DNA of 64,000 bases, taken from contig CAJOFY010000001.1 in assembly GCA_905233945.1 (NCBI GenBank), positions 124,976-188,975 of the forward strand, in the 5' to 3' direction. The notes under the pieces are model-generated. The model was not told the origin of the DNA and did no database searches. It saw nothing but the letters and a program-made list of their open reading frames with translations. The stretch is from an uncultured bacterium (GTDB lineage Bacteria; UBP6; UBA1177). Positions 51,084 to 59,159 of the stretch are shown here, one piece after another. Numbering within the stretch: position 1 is the stretch's first letter; the number at the start of each line of letters is the position of its first letter. Both the position numbers and the translations under genes were made by a program.

Positions 51084-52607
51084 ATGAGCGGTTTTTGTGA
51101 TTCTACATTTTCGGGAGCGTCTTTTAAAAGGGCGCTCCTTTCTTTTTTTATAATATTCTTGTTCTTTTTTCTTTCGGCGGAACCGGCTGAAGAAGAAAAT
51201 ACTACTGGGGCCGAGCCGGAAAAACCTGCTGAAAACGTTGTTGAAAACAAAGAAAAACCAGTTGAAAATATTGAAAAATCTGCCAATAATGCCAATCTGA
51301 CGGTTTATACGAAAGATGAATTTATCGAAAAATTTATGGCAAAAACCGGTCTCGGAGAGGCGTCAAAATATAAAGTACAGATGGCTGAAGCCGATTACGA
51401 TTATGTTATCGCGCAGATGTTTCCCAGAATAAAAATCAAGACAGGTCTGGGGCCGCATCCGAGGTATGTTTACGAACATTCCGAAATACTTCCCGATGCT
51501 GACGGTGACGGTCTGCCTGAGTTCAAGGAAAGAAAGTGGAGCAAATACTACAGCGATATTGAAAAATGGGGTATCGCTATCAGGACCAAGATCGAATTTG
51601 TTCTTCCGATCTACACTTTCGGCAAAATTTACGCTGCAAAACACGCCGCCGAGGCTCAGGTCGAGCTCAGAAAGGCTGAAGCTGAGATCGCTGATCTCAA
51701 AGTGAAAAAAGAGGCGGCGACAATCTACTGGTCATGGGTCATGGCTCAAAGTTATCTTGAAATGATGGAACCGGCAATGAAAGAGCTGGACAAAGCCGAG
51801 GAGAAGCTGCGCGACATGCTTTACGAGGAAAAAGAGGGCGTGACTCAGAAAGATCTCAACAAACTGCTGGTAGAAAAGGAAAAAATCCAGTATTTGTACG
51901 ACAGGCTTGTTTTTCAGACCGATACCCTGAAATCGCTCATTGACGAGGTTTTGGGCGAAAACTGGGCTTTTGCCGACAAAGAGATGACGCAGCAGAGTTT
52001 TCCGAAAGAAGAGTCTGAACTTGTCGATTTTATGAAGCAGGAAAGCCCTTATTCCAACTATGTTCAGAAAGGGCTTTATATTTATGAAAAACTTTACAGG
52101 CTTGAAGTGAGACGCACCCTGCCGAATTTCGGAATGGTCGGTTACTATTCATTCAGATATACGAGCTCGGTTGACGAGAGGACATATCCTGAACCGAACA
52201 GTCCTTACAACGGTTATGACGGCGAAATAGGGATCGGGCTTAGTTTCGATCTGAACATTATGGAGCAGGTCAGGAAAATACAAAAGGCAAAGGCGGAATG
52301 GAACTACATGAAATCAAAAGCGTTCCTTGCCGAGCAGACTGTTTCGCTGCAAATTAAGAAAAAATACAACGACTTGAAGGCGCTGGATTCACGCATTTCG
52401 CATCTTAAAAAGATCCGCAAAACGACAAAAGGAATGATGACAACCGAATATGCCAACTATGAATCGGGAATGGCGGACGGCACGAAAGATCTGATTGATG
52501 CGGTAAAGGCGTTTTTCGAGAACGAACAGGAATATATCAAGGCGATTTACGACTACAATATGCAGATCGAGGATATAATTGAATTTACGGGGGCGGTTGA
52601 AAAATGA
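51084..52607 (+). CDS. TolC-family outer-membrane efflux protein
   Basis: 507 residues. A signal peptide (KRALLSFFIIFLFFFLSAEP) is followed by a Pro/Glu/Asn linker. From residue 80 on it has long amphipathic helices rich in Glu, Lys and Ala typical of TolC barrels and tunnels, including AKHAAEAQVELRKAEAEIADLKVKKEAATIYWSWV and the C-terminal repeat QKAKAEWNYMKSKAFLAEQTVSLQIKKKYNDLKA. Two such repeats match the duplicated TolC fold. It would form the outer-membrane channel of an export pump. The next gene, MlaC-like, starts inside its stop codon. The N-terminal 20 codons overlap the tsf terminator. Confidence 0.78.
   Translation: MSGFCDSTFSGASFKRALLSFFIIFLFFFLSAEPAEEENTTGAEPEKPAENVVENKEKPVENIEKSANNANLTVYTKDEFIEKFMAKTGLGEASKYKVQMAEADYDYVIAQMFPRIKIKTGLGPHPRYVYEHSEILPDADGDGLPEFKERKWSKYYSDIEKWGIAIRTKIEFVLPIYTFGKIYAAKHAAEAQVELRKAEAEIADLKVKKEAATIYWSWVMAQSYLEMMEPAMKELDKAEEKLRDMLYEEKEGVTQKDLNKLLVEKEKIQYLYDRLVFQTDTLKSLIDEVLGENWAFADKEMTQQSFPKEESELVDFMKQESPYSNYVQKGLYIYEKLYRLEVRRTLPNFGMVGYYSFRYTSSVDERTYPEPNSPYNGYDGEIGIGLSFDLNIMEQVRKIQKAKAEWNYMKSKAFLAEQTVSLQIKKKYNDLKALDSRISHLKKIRKTTKGMMTTEYANYESGMADGTKDLIDAVKAFFENEQEYIKAIYDYNMQIEDIIEFTGAVEK
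51114..51149 (+). terminator. rpsB-tsf terminator embedded in the TolC-like gene start
   Basis: GGAGCG at 51114-51119 pairs with CGCTCC at 51133-51138; the loop contains the self-complementary CTTTTAAAAG. TTTCTTTTTTT follows to 51149. It is 37 bases after the tsf stop but lies inside codons 11-22 of the TolC-like ORF. It probably makes expression of the downstream export genes depend on read-through; a TATAAT-like sequence immediately after it could be a second promoter. Confidence 0.72.
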
Positions 52608-53317
52608 AAAAAGTTTTAATTTCAACGATTCTTTTGTTCTGTTTCGGACTTTTTGCACAGTCGGCTTCCGTCCCGGCTGATCAGAAGGCTGCTGGCAGCG
52701 AAAATCTTGATGTTTCTGCGGCGATGAAACTGCTTGAAACCAAGGAACAGGCTTTTGAAAAGCTTGCCAACAGCAATCCGAAAAAAGGAACGCCGAAATA
52801 TGCTGCAAAAGATAAGGAAATAAATGATATTGTTGAAGAAATCATTGATTACCGCTTTATTTCGGAATATATAATCGGCAAAAAGTGGGCAGAGACATCA
52901 GAATCTAAAAAAGAAGAACTCTTCAATAAAATCAAAGAGTTGTTTACAGATGTCTATCTTGACAAACTCTTTTACAATAAAAGTTACGAAAAAAAATATC
53001 TGGACAAGGGAACAGAGAAAAAATACCTGAAAGGTGTGCCTGAAAGTATTTTCATAACATCTGAAATCCAGGGAATTTTCAAAGGAAAAACAGTTGGTTA
53101 CGAACTCGTTTACCACATCCGCAAAGTTGACGGAAAGTACAAGGTTTTTGATGTCGAACTTGATACCGTGAGTCTTGCGAGAAACTACCGCGAACAGTTC
53201 GAGAAAAATCTGAAAGAGAAAACAATCGACGAACTTATTGCAAATATCGATAAAAAAATAAAGTCTTCAAAATCTGAAAAACAGGAAAAGAAAGAAACTA
53301 AACCTGCTGCCAAGTAG
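52604..53317 (+). CDS. MlaC-family phospholipid-binding periplasmic protein
   Basis: 237 residues, with a signal (MKKVLISTILLFCFGLFAQSA). The ATG overlaps the TolC-like stop by four bases. The fold matches MlaC/Ttg2D: KDKEINDIVEEIIDYRFISEYIIGKKW, FNKIKELFTDVYLDKLFYNKSY, GYELVYHIRKVDGKYKVFDVELDTVSLARNYREQFEKNLKEKTIDELI. In other bacteria MlaC carries phospholipids between MlaA in the outer membrane and MlaFEDB in the inner membrane. Here it is coupled instead to a TolC-like channel, and no Mla transporter genes are nearby. The C-terminus is a Lys/Glu tail (SKSEKQEKKETKP). Confidence 0.8.
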   Translation: MKKVLISTILLFCFGLFAQSASVPADQKAAGSENLDVSAAMKLLETKEQAFEKLANSNPKKGTPKYAAKDKEINDIVEEIIDYRFISEYIIGKKWAETSESKKEELFNKIKELFTDVYLDKLFYNKSYEKKYLDKGTEKKYLKGVPESIFITSEIQGIFKGKTVGYELVYHIRKVDGKYKVFDVELDTVSLARNYREQFEKNLKEKTIDELIANIDKKIKSSKSEKQEKKETKPAAK

Positions 53318-53322
53318 TTGAA

Positions 53323-53865
53323 ATGAGTGAAAAAATTCTGCTTCATGCCTGCTGTGCGCCATGCACGACGGCGACTCTTGAAAAAATTCTTGCCGATAAT
53401 CCAGAGGCAGATGTTTCGGTTTTTTATTACAATCCCAACATTTCTCCGGCTGAAGAAGAGGAAAAACGCTGGTCGGAACTTGAGCGTTACATTGATGCCC
53501 GTTACGGAAACGCGGTGAAAGTTCTGCGCGGAAAATACGACTACGATTTCTGGAACTCACTGATAGAACCTGTATCGCTCAGCGGCGAAGGCGGTTTCCG
53601 GTGCCGGATCTGCTACTATCTGCGTCTTTTGGAAAGTTTCAAAAAGGCGGCTGAACTCGGCTGCGACGCAGTAAGCACGACTTTAGCCATAAGTCCTTAC
53701 AAAAATTTCGAGTGGCTTGACGAAATCGGAAAACTGCTTTCTGCAAAATTCGGCATAAAATGGTTTCTTGAAAAATGGGATTACAGGCGTTCCATCGAGC
53801 TTTCAAAGCAGTACGGCCTGTACCGTCAGAATTACTGCGGGTGTGATTACAGCAAGAAAAAGTGA
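53323..53865 (+). CDS. queH: Epoxyqueuosine reductase QueH
   Basis: 180 residues. The family's four cysteines and metal ligands are visible: LLHACCAPCTTATLEKIL with CCAPC, NPNISPAEEEEKR, FRCRICYYLRL with CRIC, and GLYRQNYCGCDYS near the C-terminus. QueH (DUF208) reduces epoxyqueuosine to queuosine at the tRNA wobble position, using an iron-sulfur and an extra iron site. It replaces the unrelated cobalamin-dependent QueG. The start ATG is six bases after the MlaC-like stop, so it is probably co-transcribed by position only. Confidence 0.93.
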   Translation: MSEKILLHACCAPCTTATLEKILADNPEADVSVFYYNPNISPAEEEEKRWSELERYIDARYGNAVKVLRGKYDYDFWNSLIEPVSLSGEGGFRCRICYYLRLLESFKKAAELGCDAVSTTLAISPYKNFEWLDEIGKLLSAKFGIKWFLEKWDYRRSIELSKQYGLYRQNYCGCDYSKKK

Positions 53866-53873
53866 GGTGAAAA

Positions 53874-54374
53874 ATGGAAGAAGAAAAAATTCTCTTTTAT
53901 GAAAAACAGCGTCTCACTCAGTGGTGGCTGTGGCTGATTCTCATTGTGGCGCAGTTAATTCCGATGGGTATCAATTTCAGAAAACTTTATCTCGCCGGAC
54001 TTACCGACAAACCGGAAATCCTTTTCAGTACTGTCGGAACATGGCTTATTGTTTTTGTCGTCTCGCTTCTTTTGATTTATTCAATAAAATTAGAGACTAA
54101 GATTACCGCTCAGGGTGTTTATGCAAGGCTTTTTCCCTTGGGTTTTTCGTTCAAGTTTTATCCGTTCAGCAACATGACCGCATGCTATATCAGAAAATAT
54201 CATCCGGTCCGCGAATACGGCGGCTGGGGCTACAAAGGAACGCATAACAACAGATCTTTGAGCATCCGAGGCGACAGAGGTCTGCAGATGGAGTTTCCGA
54301 ACGGAAACAAACTTCTCATCGGAACCAGAAAGGATCGGGAATTGTTAGAGGTTTTAAAATCACTTCAGAAATAA
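53874..54374 (+). CDS. Small membrane protein, DUF6141-like
   Basis: 166 residues, start after GAGGTGA. Two hydrophobic segments near 18-35 (WWLWLILIVAQLIPMGI) and 52-70 (TWLIVFVVSLLLIYSI) are followed by a cytoplasmic or periplasmic beta-rich domain: ITAQGVYARLFPLGFSFKFYPFSNMTACYIRKYHPVREYGGWGYK, and LQMEFPNGNKLLIGTRKDRELLEVL. This matches my recollection of the DUF6141 layout, a family of unknown function. It lies between queH and the transporter fusion with short gaps. Confidence 0.65.
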   Translation: MEEEKILFYEKQRLTQWWLWLILIVAQLIPMGINFRKLYLAGLTDKPEILFSTVGTWLIVFVVSLLLIYSIKLETKITAQGVYARLFPLGFSFKFYPFSNMTACYIRKYHPVREYGGWGYKGTHNNRSLSIRGDRGLQMEFPNGNKLLIGTRKDRELLEVLKSLQK

Positions 54375-54377
54375 GCC

Positions 54378-56573
54378 ATGAAAAAATTTACTTTATTTTC
54401 TTTAATTTTACTGGTTTTCTTTTCTCTTTTTGCTGAGAAGGAAACTGTCACCATCTGGCATTCGTACCGGGGCGACGAACAGAAGGCTCTGGAAGAATTA
54501 CGTAATAAATTCAATGAGATGCAGTCTGACTACAAAGTTGATCTGCTTAATGTTCCGTATGATGCTTTTGCCAACAAGCTGACGAGCGCGATTCCGCGAG
54601 GAAACGGCCCTGACGCATTCATTTTTGCTCATGAAAGAGTGGGGGACTGGGCTGAAAGCAGAATAATTTCGGATCTTTCCGATGTTTTGAACGGAAACTT
54701 GTCAGACTCTCTGATTCCTTCGACTCTTGATGCACTGAAATACGACGGGAAATACTGGGGATTTCCTCTTTCGTTCAAAAGCGCTGTTCTTTTCTACCGC
54801 ACCGATAAAGTTGAAAAAGTGCCTGAAACTACTGACGAACTTCTTAAAGCGGCACAGAGTTTCACAGATGCGAAAAACGGAAAATACGGTCTTGCTTTTG
54901 AAGCGACTTCGGCATATTTCGCGGCTTCTTTCATCTACGGTTTCGGCGGAAAATTCTGCTTTGAAAACGGTGCCGAAAGGGAAGACGGCATGGCCTGTCT
55001 TGACGATAAAGGAAATGTGAAAGCACTTGAATTTATTGATGATTTAGTAAATAAATCGAAAGTTACGCCGCAGGAAGCGACTTCTGCGCTCGTTACGCAG
55101 CTTTTCAACGAAGGAAACTCTGCTTTTGTAATCAACGGGCCGTGGTTTCTTGGTGAAATAGACAAAAATGTCCCTTATTCGGTCGCGGTTCTTCCGAAAG
55201 TGAGCGAAAGCGGCGAAGTTATGAAACCGTTCCTCACGGTCGAGGCTTACCTCGTTTCGAACCACGAAACGACAAACAAAAAAGGTGCTGAGGAATTCGG
55301 AAAATTCCTAGTTTCGCACGATGCAGCCAAAGTCCGCGCCGTAACCGGCAGACAGTCTGTAGCGACTGCTTCGGTTTATGAAGATGAGGAAGTCGCAACT
55401 GACGAGATCCTCAATGTTTTCAAAAAACAGGCCGAAGTTTCCGTTCCCATGAGCAACAACCCGAAAATGAGAATGGTGTGGGAGCCGCTTGCAGGTGCTT
55501 TGAGAAAGGTTCTGCGCGGAGCCGACACTCCTGAAAACGCACTTGAAAGCGCGCAGCAGCAGTTCAAAATCTTCTCAAAACCGCTTCCGAAGGCGCAAAG
55601 CCCGGTCGTTTTTGTCATAATTCTTGTCATCGCGGCTGTTATCGGGCTTGTTTTCACTGTCAGACAGATAAAAAAGTATAAATTTTTCGAAAAACTCATG
55701 TCGTCGCCGACACCTTATATCTACCTTTTTCCTGCGATGTTTTCCATGCTTGTCCTCGTTTTTGTTCCGTTCGCGGTTGGAACGGCGGTCGCGTTTTTTG
55801 CCCACAAAAGCGGCGAATACCAGTTCGTAGGGTTCACAAACTTCATTTCGATCCTCCTTTCGAAAGATTTTCCGATAACTGATTCGCTTTCGTTCTATTT
55901 CACGCTTCTTGTCACGATTCTGTGGACGGCAGTGAACGTTTTCCTGCATGTTTCGATAGGTCTTGCGCTTGCTCTCATGCTGCGCGAACCGTGGCTCAAA
56001 CTCAAAGGCGTTTACAGAATGCTTCTCATAATCCCATGGGCAGTTCCGAATTACATCACGGCACTTATCTGGAAAGGAATGTTCAACAGACAGTTCGGCG
56101 CGATAAACGGAATTCTTCAAGCGATAGGACTCGAACCCGTCAGCTGGTTCAGCGGCTTCTGGACTTCGTTCGCGGCGAATGTCACGACAAACACCTGGCT
56201 CGGATTCCCGTTCATGATGGTCACCGCTCTCGGCGCGTTGCAGGCGATCCCGCACGATCTTGAAGATGCTGCAAGTGTTGACGGAGCAAACGGATTTCAG
56301 CGTTTCAGACACGTGATCCTGCCGCTTCTTAAACCCGCGCTTCTTCCGGCCGTTATTCTCGGCAGTGTCTGGACATTCAATATGTTCAACATCATCTACC
56401 TCGTTTCGGGCGGCGAACCCGACGGCGCGACCGAAATCCTCATAAGCGAAGCCTACAAATGGGCTTTCCAGCGTCAGGAACGCTACGGCTACGCGGCGGC
56501 TTATTCAACCTTGATTTTCATAGTTCTTCTGCTTTATTCCAAAGCGACCGAAAAAGTCGGGAAGGAAAATTAG
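54378..56573 (+). CDS. Fused maltose-type binding protein and MalF-like permease
   Basis: 731 residues. It has a signal (MKKFTLFSLILLVFFSLFA), then a complete type-1 solute-binding domain to about 400: KETVTIWHSYRGDEQKALEELRNKF, GNGPDAFIFAHERVGDW, DGKYWGFPLSFKSAVLFYR, GNSAFVINGPWFLGEI. A transmembrane helix (SPVVFVIILVIAAVIGLVFTV) links to a MalF-type permease with about seven helices and the EAA loop EDAASVDGANGFQRFRHVILPLLKP. Binding protein and permease are normally separate, so the receptor is tethered. No MalG or ATPase lies in the window. The substrate is probably a maltodextrin or other oligosaccharide, by family only. Confidence 0.85.
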   Translation: MKKFTLFSLILLVFFSLFAEKETVTIWHSYRGDEQKALEELRNKFNEMQSDYKVDLLNVPYDAFANKLTSAIPRGNGPDAFIFAHERVGDWAESRIISDLSDVLNGNLSDSLIPSTLDALKYDGKYWGFPLSFKSAVLFYRTDKVEKVPETTDELLKAAQSFTDAKNGKYGLAFEATSAYFAASFIYGFGGKFCFENGAEREDGMACLDDKGNVKALEFIDDLVNKSKVTPQEATSALVTQLFNEGNSAFVINGPWFLGEIDKNVPYSVAVLPKVSESGEVMKPFLTVEAYLVSNHETTNKKGAEEFGKFLVSHDAAKVRAVTGRQSVATASVYEDEEVATDEILNVFKKQAEVSVPMSNNPKMRMVWEPLAGALRKVLRGADTPENALESAQQQFKIFSKPLPKAQSPVVFVIILVIAAVIGLVFTVRQIKKYKFFEKLMSSPTPYIYLFPAMFSMLVLVFVPFAVGTAVAFFAHKSGEYQFVGFTNFISILLSKDFPITDSLSFYFTLLVTILWTAVNVFLHVSIGLALALMLREPWLKLKGVYRMLLIIPWAVPNYITALIWKGMFNRQFGAINGILQAIGLEPVSWFSGFWTSFAANVTTNTWLGFPFMMVTALGALQAIPHDLEDAASVDGANGFQRFRHVILPLLKPALLPAVILGSVWTFNMFNIIYLVSGGEPDGATEILISEAYKWAFQRQERYGYAAAYSTLIFIVLLLYSKATEKVGKEN

Positions 56574-56592
56574 ATTTAAAACGGAGAAACAG

Positions 56593-57369
56593 ATGAAGAG
56601 GATTGTAGAAATTATTATGTCAGCATTTTTGGCTTTTATTCTCGCTGCCTGCACGGGAACGGCATCAAACCAGGCCGAGAAAAACGAACAGAAAGCGGAA
56701 CAGAATTCTGCGCCGGCGGCTGAAACGGATGAAACAAAGCCGGCAGAAGGCGCGAAGGCGAAACTTCTTTACATGGGACACGCAAGTCTCCGCATCACAA
56801 CGGCAGAAGGGAAGGTGATCTACATCGATCCTTTTGCCGGAGAGGGCTACGAGCCGGCGGCGGACCTGATCCTTGTCACTCACGCCCACTTTGACCACAA
56901 CGCTCTCGACAAGATCAAAAACCGCAAGGAGGACTGCCGGACGATCACGTGGAAAGAGGCTCTCGCTGACGGAAAGCACCAGAGTTTCGATCTCGGTTAT
57001 GTCAAGATCGAGGCGGTCGAAGCTGGATACAACAAAAATCACGACGTGAAAGAGTGTGTCGGCTACATTCTGACGCTTTCAGACGGCGTGACCGTCTATG
57101 TTTCTGGCGATACGAGTAAAACTCAGCAGATGCCATCTCTTGCTGAAAAGAAACTCGACTACGCTTTCTACTGCTGCGACGGCGTTTACAACATGGATCT
57201 TCCCGAAGCGGCTGAGTGCGCGAAACTTGTCGGTGCAAAGCGCGATATCCCGTATCATGTGATCGCGGCTAAGGACGGCAAGTATTTCGACCGCGAGAGA
57301 GCGGAGCAGTTTGATTCTCCAAACCGCCTTGTGATCGGAGAAGGCGAGGAAATTGAACTGGCCAAGTAA
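56593..57369 (+). CDS. MBL-fold hydrolase lipoprotein (UlaG/YtnP-like)
   Basis: 258 residues. Signal MKRIVEIIMSAFLAFILAACTG gives a lipidated Cys20 and a Glu/Ala/Asn linker. The metallo-beta-lactamase fold starts at 60: AKLLYMGHASLRITTAEGKVIYIDPFAGEGYEPAADLILVTHAHFDHNALDKI, with the THAHFDH metal motif, then TVYVSGDTSKTQQM and IPYHVIAAKDGKYFD with the later metal ligands His and Asp. The family includes lactonases and phosphodiesterase-like enzymes; the reaction is not predictable. It follows the transporter fusion after 19 bases. Confidence 0.83.
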   Translation: MKRIVEIIMSAFLAFILAACTGTASNQAEKNEQKAEQNSAPAAETDETKPAEGAKAKLLYMGHASLRITTAEGKVIYIDPFAGEGYEPAADLILVTHAHFDHNALDKIKNRKEDCRTITWKEALADGKHQSFDLGYVKIEAVEAGYNKNHDVKECVGYILTLSDGVTVYVSGDTSKTQQMPSLAEKKLDYAFYCCDGVYNMDLPEAAECAKLVGAKRDIPYHVIAAKDGKYFDRERAEQFDSPNRLVIGEGEEIELAK

Positions 57370-57555
57370 CTTCTTGATTTCTTTAAGGAAACAGTCGTAA
57401 AAGATAACCAAGATTTTTTCCTGATAATTTTTTTTCGTAAATTTAAGGATTGCCTTGATTTTAAATTGTTAAAAATTATAGTTCGCCGCCAATAGCGTCG
57501 CTGTTGTTTATCTTAGTTAAAAGTTTGTTTACAATTATTTTTTTAGGAGAAAAGA
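57370..57555. other. AT-rich region upstream of the S24-type repressor
   Basis: 186 bases without a gene. It is A/T-rich with one GC island (CGCCGCCAATAGCGTCGC). A stretch AAAAGTTTGTTTACAATT near the end could carry a -35/-10 pair and an operator for the repressor downstream, but no clear inverted repeat is seen. Confidence 0.4.
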
Positions 57556-58131
57556 ATGAAATACGGCGACAGAATTAGAATTTTACGCGAAACACTCAGG
57601 CTCACTCAAAAAGAAATGGCAAAAAAGCTCGAAATATCACAAACTTATCTCTGTGATATCGAAAAAGGAAAAATAGAGGCAAATGCCAGAGTACTTTTTG
57701 GAATTACCAGAATTTTCGGAGTTAGAATGTTATGGCTTTTGGAAGGAATAGGGGAGATGTTTTTTCCTTATTTCAATATTTTAAGAAATGTTGTGAGCGA
57801 AAAAGGAAATATTTATATATTTTCTTATATAAACGAAATATCTTTATTGATGGAAAAAGGGGAGCTGGTTCTTTTCAAATTGAGTGCCGATAATATGGAA
57901 CCTTTTTTTCTTGCCGGCGATGAAGTTCTGGTTGATGTGACTGAAAACAAAATGGAAAATCTCGGAGTCTATCTTTTCGAAGTGGAATCAAAAAGGGTGC
58001 TTAAACGCTTTGTCGGCGGTTCTTTGATGAAGCTTACGAACGACAAACCTGTGCAAAAGAACAACGACATTATTTTCAACAGTTCGATAAAATGTATCGG
58101 ACGGGCTGCCTGGATTATAAGAAAACTGTAA
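57556..58131 (+). CDS. HTH-S24 repressor with degenerate protease site
   Basis: 191 residues, start after TTAGGAG. An XRE-type HTH is at 5-60: DRIRILRETLRLTQKEMAKKLEISQTYLCDIEKGKIEANARVLFGITRIFGV. The C-terminal S24 (LexA/CI-like) domain is near 105-190 with LSADNMEPFFLAGDEVLVDVTE and ESKRVLKRFVGG. In active members the first segment reads GDSMEP with the nucleophile Ser; here it is ADNMEP, so the Ser is Asn, although a Lys (VLKRF) is kept. Autocleavage is therefore unlikely. It probably works as a constitutive or ligand-switched repressor. No phage genes are next to it. Its last base abuts the convergent small gene. Confidence 0.87.
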   Translation: MKYGDRIRILRETLRLTQKEMAKKLEISQTYLCDIEKGKIEANARVLFGITRIFGVRMLWLLEGIGEMFFPYFNILRNVVSEKGNIYIFSYINEISLLMEKGELVLFKLSADNMEPFFLAGDEVLVDVTENKMENLGVYLFEVESKRVLKRFVGGSLMKLTNDKPVQKNNDIIFNSSIKCIGRAAWIIRKL

Positions 58132-58263
58132 TTAAAACAGTGCTGCAATCTTGTTTACGATTTCAAGATTGAATTTATGAATATACGGGAGAATGCCGCT
58201 TATCCAAAGAATTATCGAGATAAAAACGGCAACCATAAAAACTATGAGGAACTTTTTTTTCAT
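58132..58263 (-). CDS. 43-residue membrane protein coupled to purQ
   Basis: Not in the ORF track because it is short. The ATG at 58263-58261 overlaps the purQ stop codon (ATGA), and the frame runs 43 codons to TAA at 58132. The product begins MKKKFLIVFMVAVFISIILW, with three lysines then one clear transmembrane helix (5-25), a Pro-Tyr turn and a short amphipathic tail NLEIVNKIAALF. It could be a small membrane protein or a signal-anchored peptide. The stop is immediately adjacent to the end of the S24 gene (58131). Confidence 0.6.
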   Translation of the reverse strand: MKKKFLIVFMVAVFISIILWISGILPYIHKFNLEIVNKIAALF

Positions 58264-59054
58264 AATTTCTCGCGGACGTATTTAACTGCGTTGGAGAAGA
58301 GTTTGAGGCCGAGAGCTTCAGGCATTTTGTCCATTCTCGTCCATTCAGGATGCTGGGTTCCGTTGATGAAAACTTCGGGGTGGGGCATCATGCCGAGAAC
58401 GTTGCCTTTTTTGTTGGTGATGCCGGCAATCGCAAGTTCCGAACCGTTCGGGTTTTCCGGGTAGTGCTGCGTGATTTCGCCGTTTTCGTCTACATACTGG
58501 AACGCGATCATGTTGCTGTCTTTTATCATTCTGAGGTCGTGCTGCTGCGCGATGAATTTGCCTTCACCGTGGCGTATCGCTACATCAAAAATATCGATTC
58601 CTTCAAGGAAAGGCGACGGATTGTTCGGGTTTGCCTTGATGCGGACCCATCTGTCCTCGTATTTTGCAGAGTCGTTGTGGGTGAGTGTCGCGACCTGTTT
58701 TTTGAAGACTTCCTTTTCGTCGCCTGGAAGAACTCCCATTTTGACGAGTGTCTGGAATCCGTTGCAGATTCCGATGACGAGTTTTCCGTCAAGGATGAAT
58801 TTTTTGAGTTTTTCACCCATCTCTTTTTTGATTTTGAGGCCTAGAACTCTGCCGGAAGCGATGTGGTCGCCGAAAGAGAAGCCGCCGGGGAAAACCATGA
58901 TCTGGAAATCATCGGGGTTGACTTCGCCGTTGACAACGCGGTTTACGTGAACGCGCTCGATTCTGTCGGCACCTGCCGCCTCGAATGCCCAACCAGTCTC
59001 GACATCACAGTTGATTCCGTAACCTGTAAGTATTAGTACGCTGACTTTTTCCAT
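58260..59054 (-). CDS. purQ: Phosphoribosylformylglycinamidine synthase, glutaminase subunit
   Basis: 264 residues from the ATG at 59054 after GGAGG; the TTG at 59066 is upstream of that site. The class-I glutamine amidotransferase fold is clear: VSVLILTGYGINCDVETGWAFEAAGAD, FPGGFSFGDHIASGRVLGLK, VIGICNGFQTLVKMGVLPG with the nucleophile Cys, and GNVLGMMPHPEVF with the His-Glu pair. It supplies ammonia to PurL in purine synthesis. PurL and PurS are not in the window. The ATG of the small membrane gene overlaps its stop. Confidence 0.94.
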   Translation of the reverse strand: MEKVSVLILTGYGINCDVETGWAFEAAGADRIERVHVNRVVNGEVNPDDFQIMVFPGGFSFGDHIASGRVLGLKIKKEMGEKLKKFILDGKLVIGICNGFQTLVKMGVLPGDEKEVFKKQVATLTHNDSAKYEDRWVRIKANPNNPSPFLEGIDIFDVAIRHGEGKFIAQQHDLRMIKDSNMIAFQYVDENGEITQHYPENPNGSELAIAGITNKKGNVLGMMPHPEVFINGTQHPEWTRMDKMPEALGLKLFSNAVKYVREKL

Positions 59055-59159
59055 GAAATCCTCCAATAAAAAAACCGCGCGAATATAGCACGTTTCGCGT
59101 TTATTGCAAAACTTCTTGACTGTTTTTAAGGCAAAAAAGCCGGGGCGTTTTTCTGTTTT

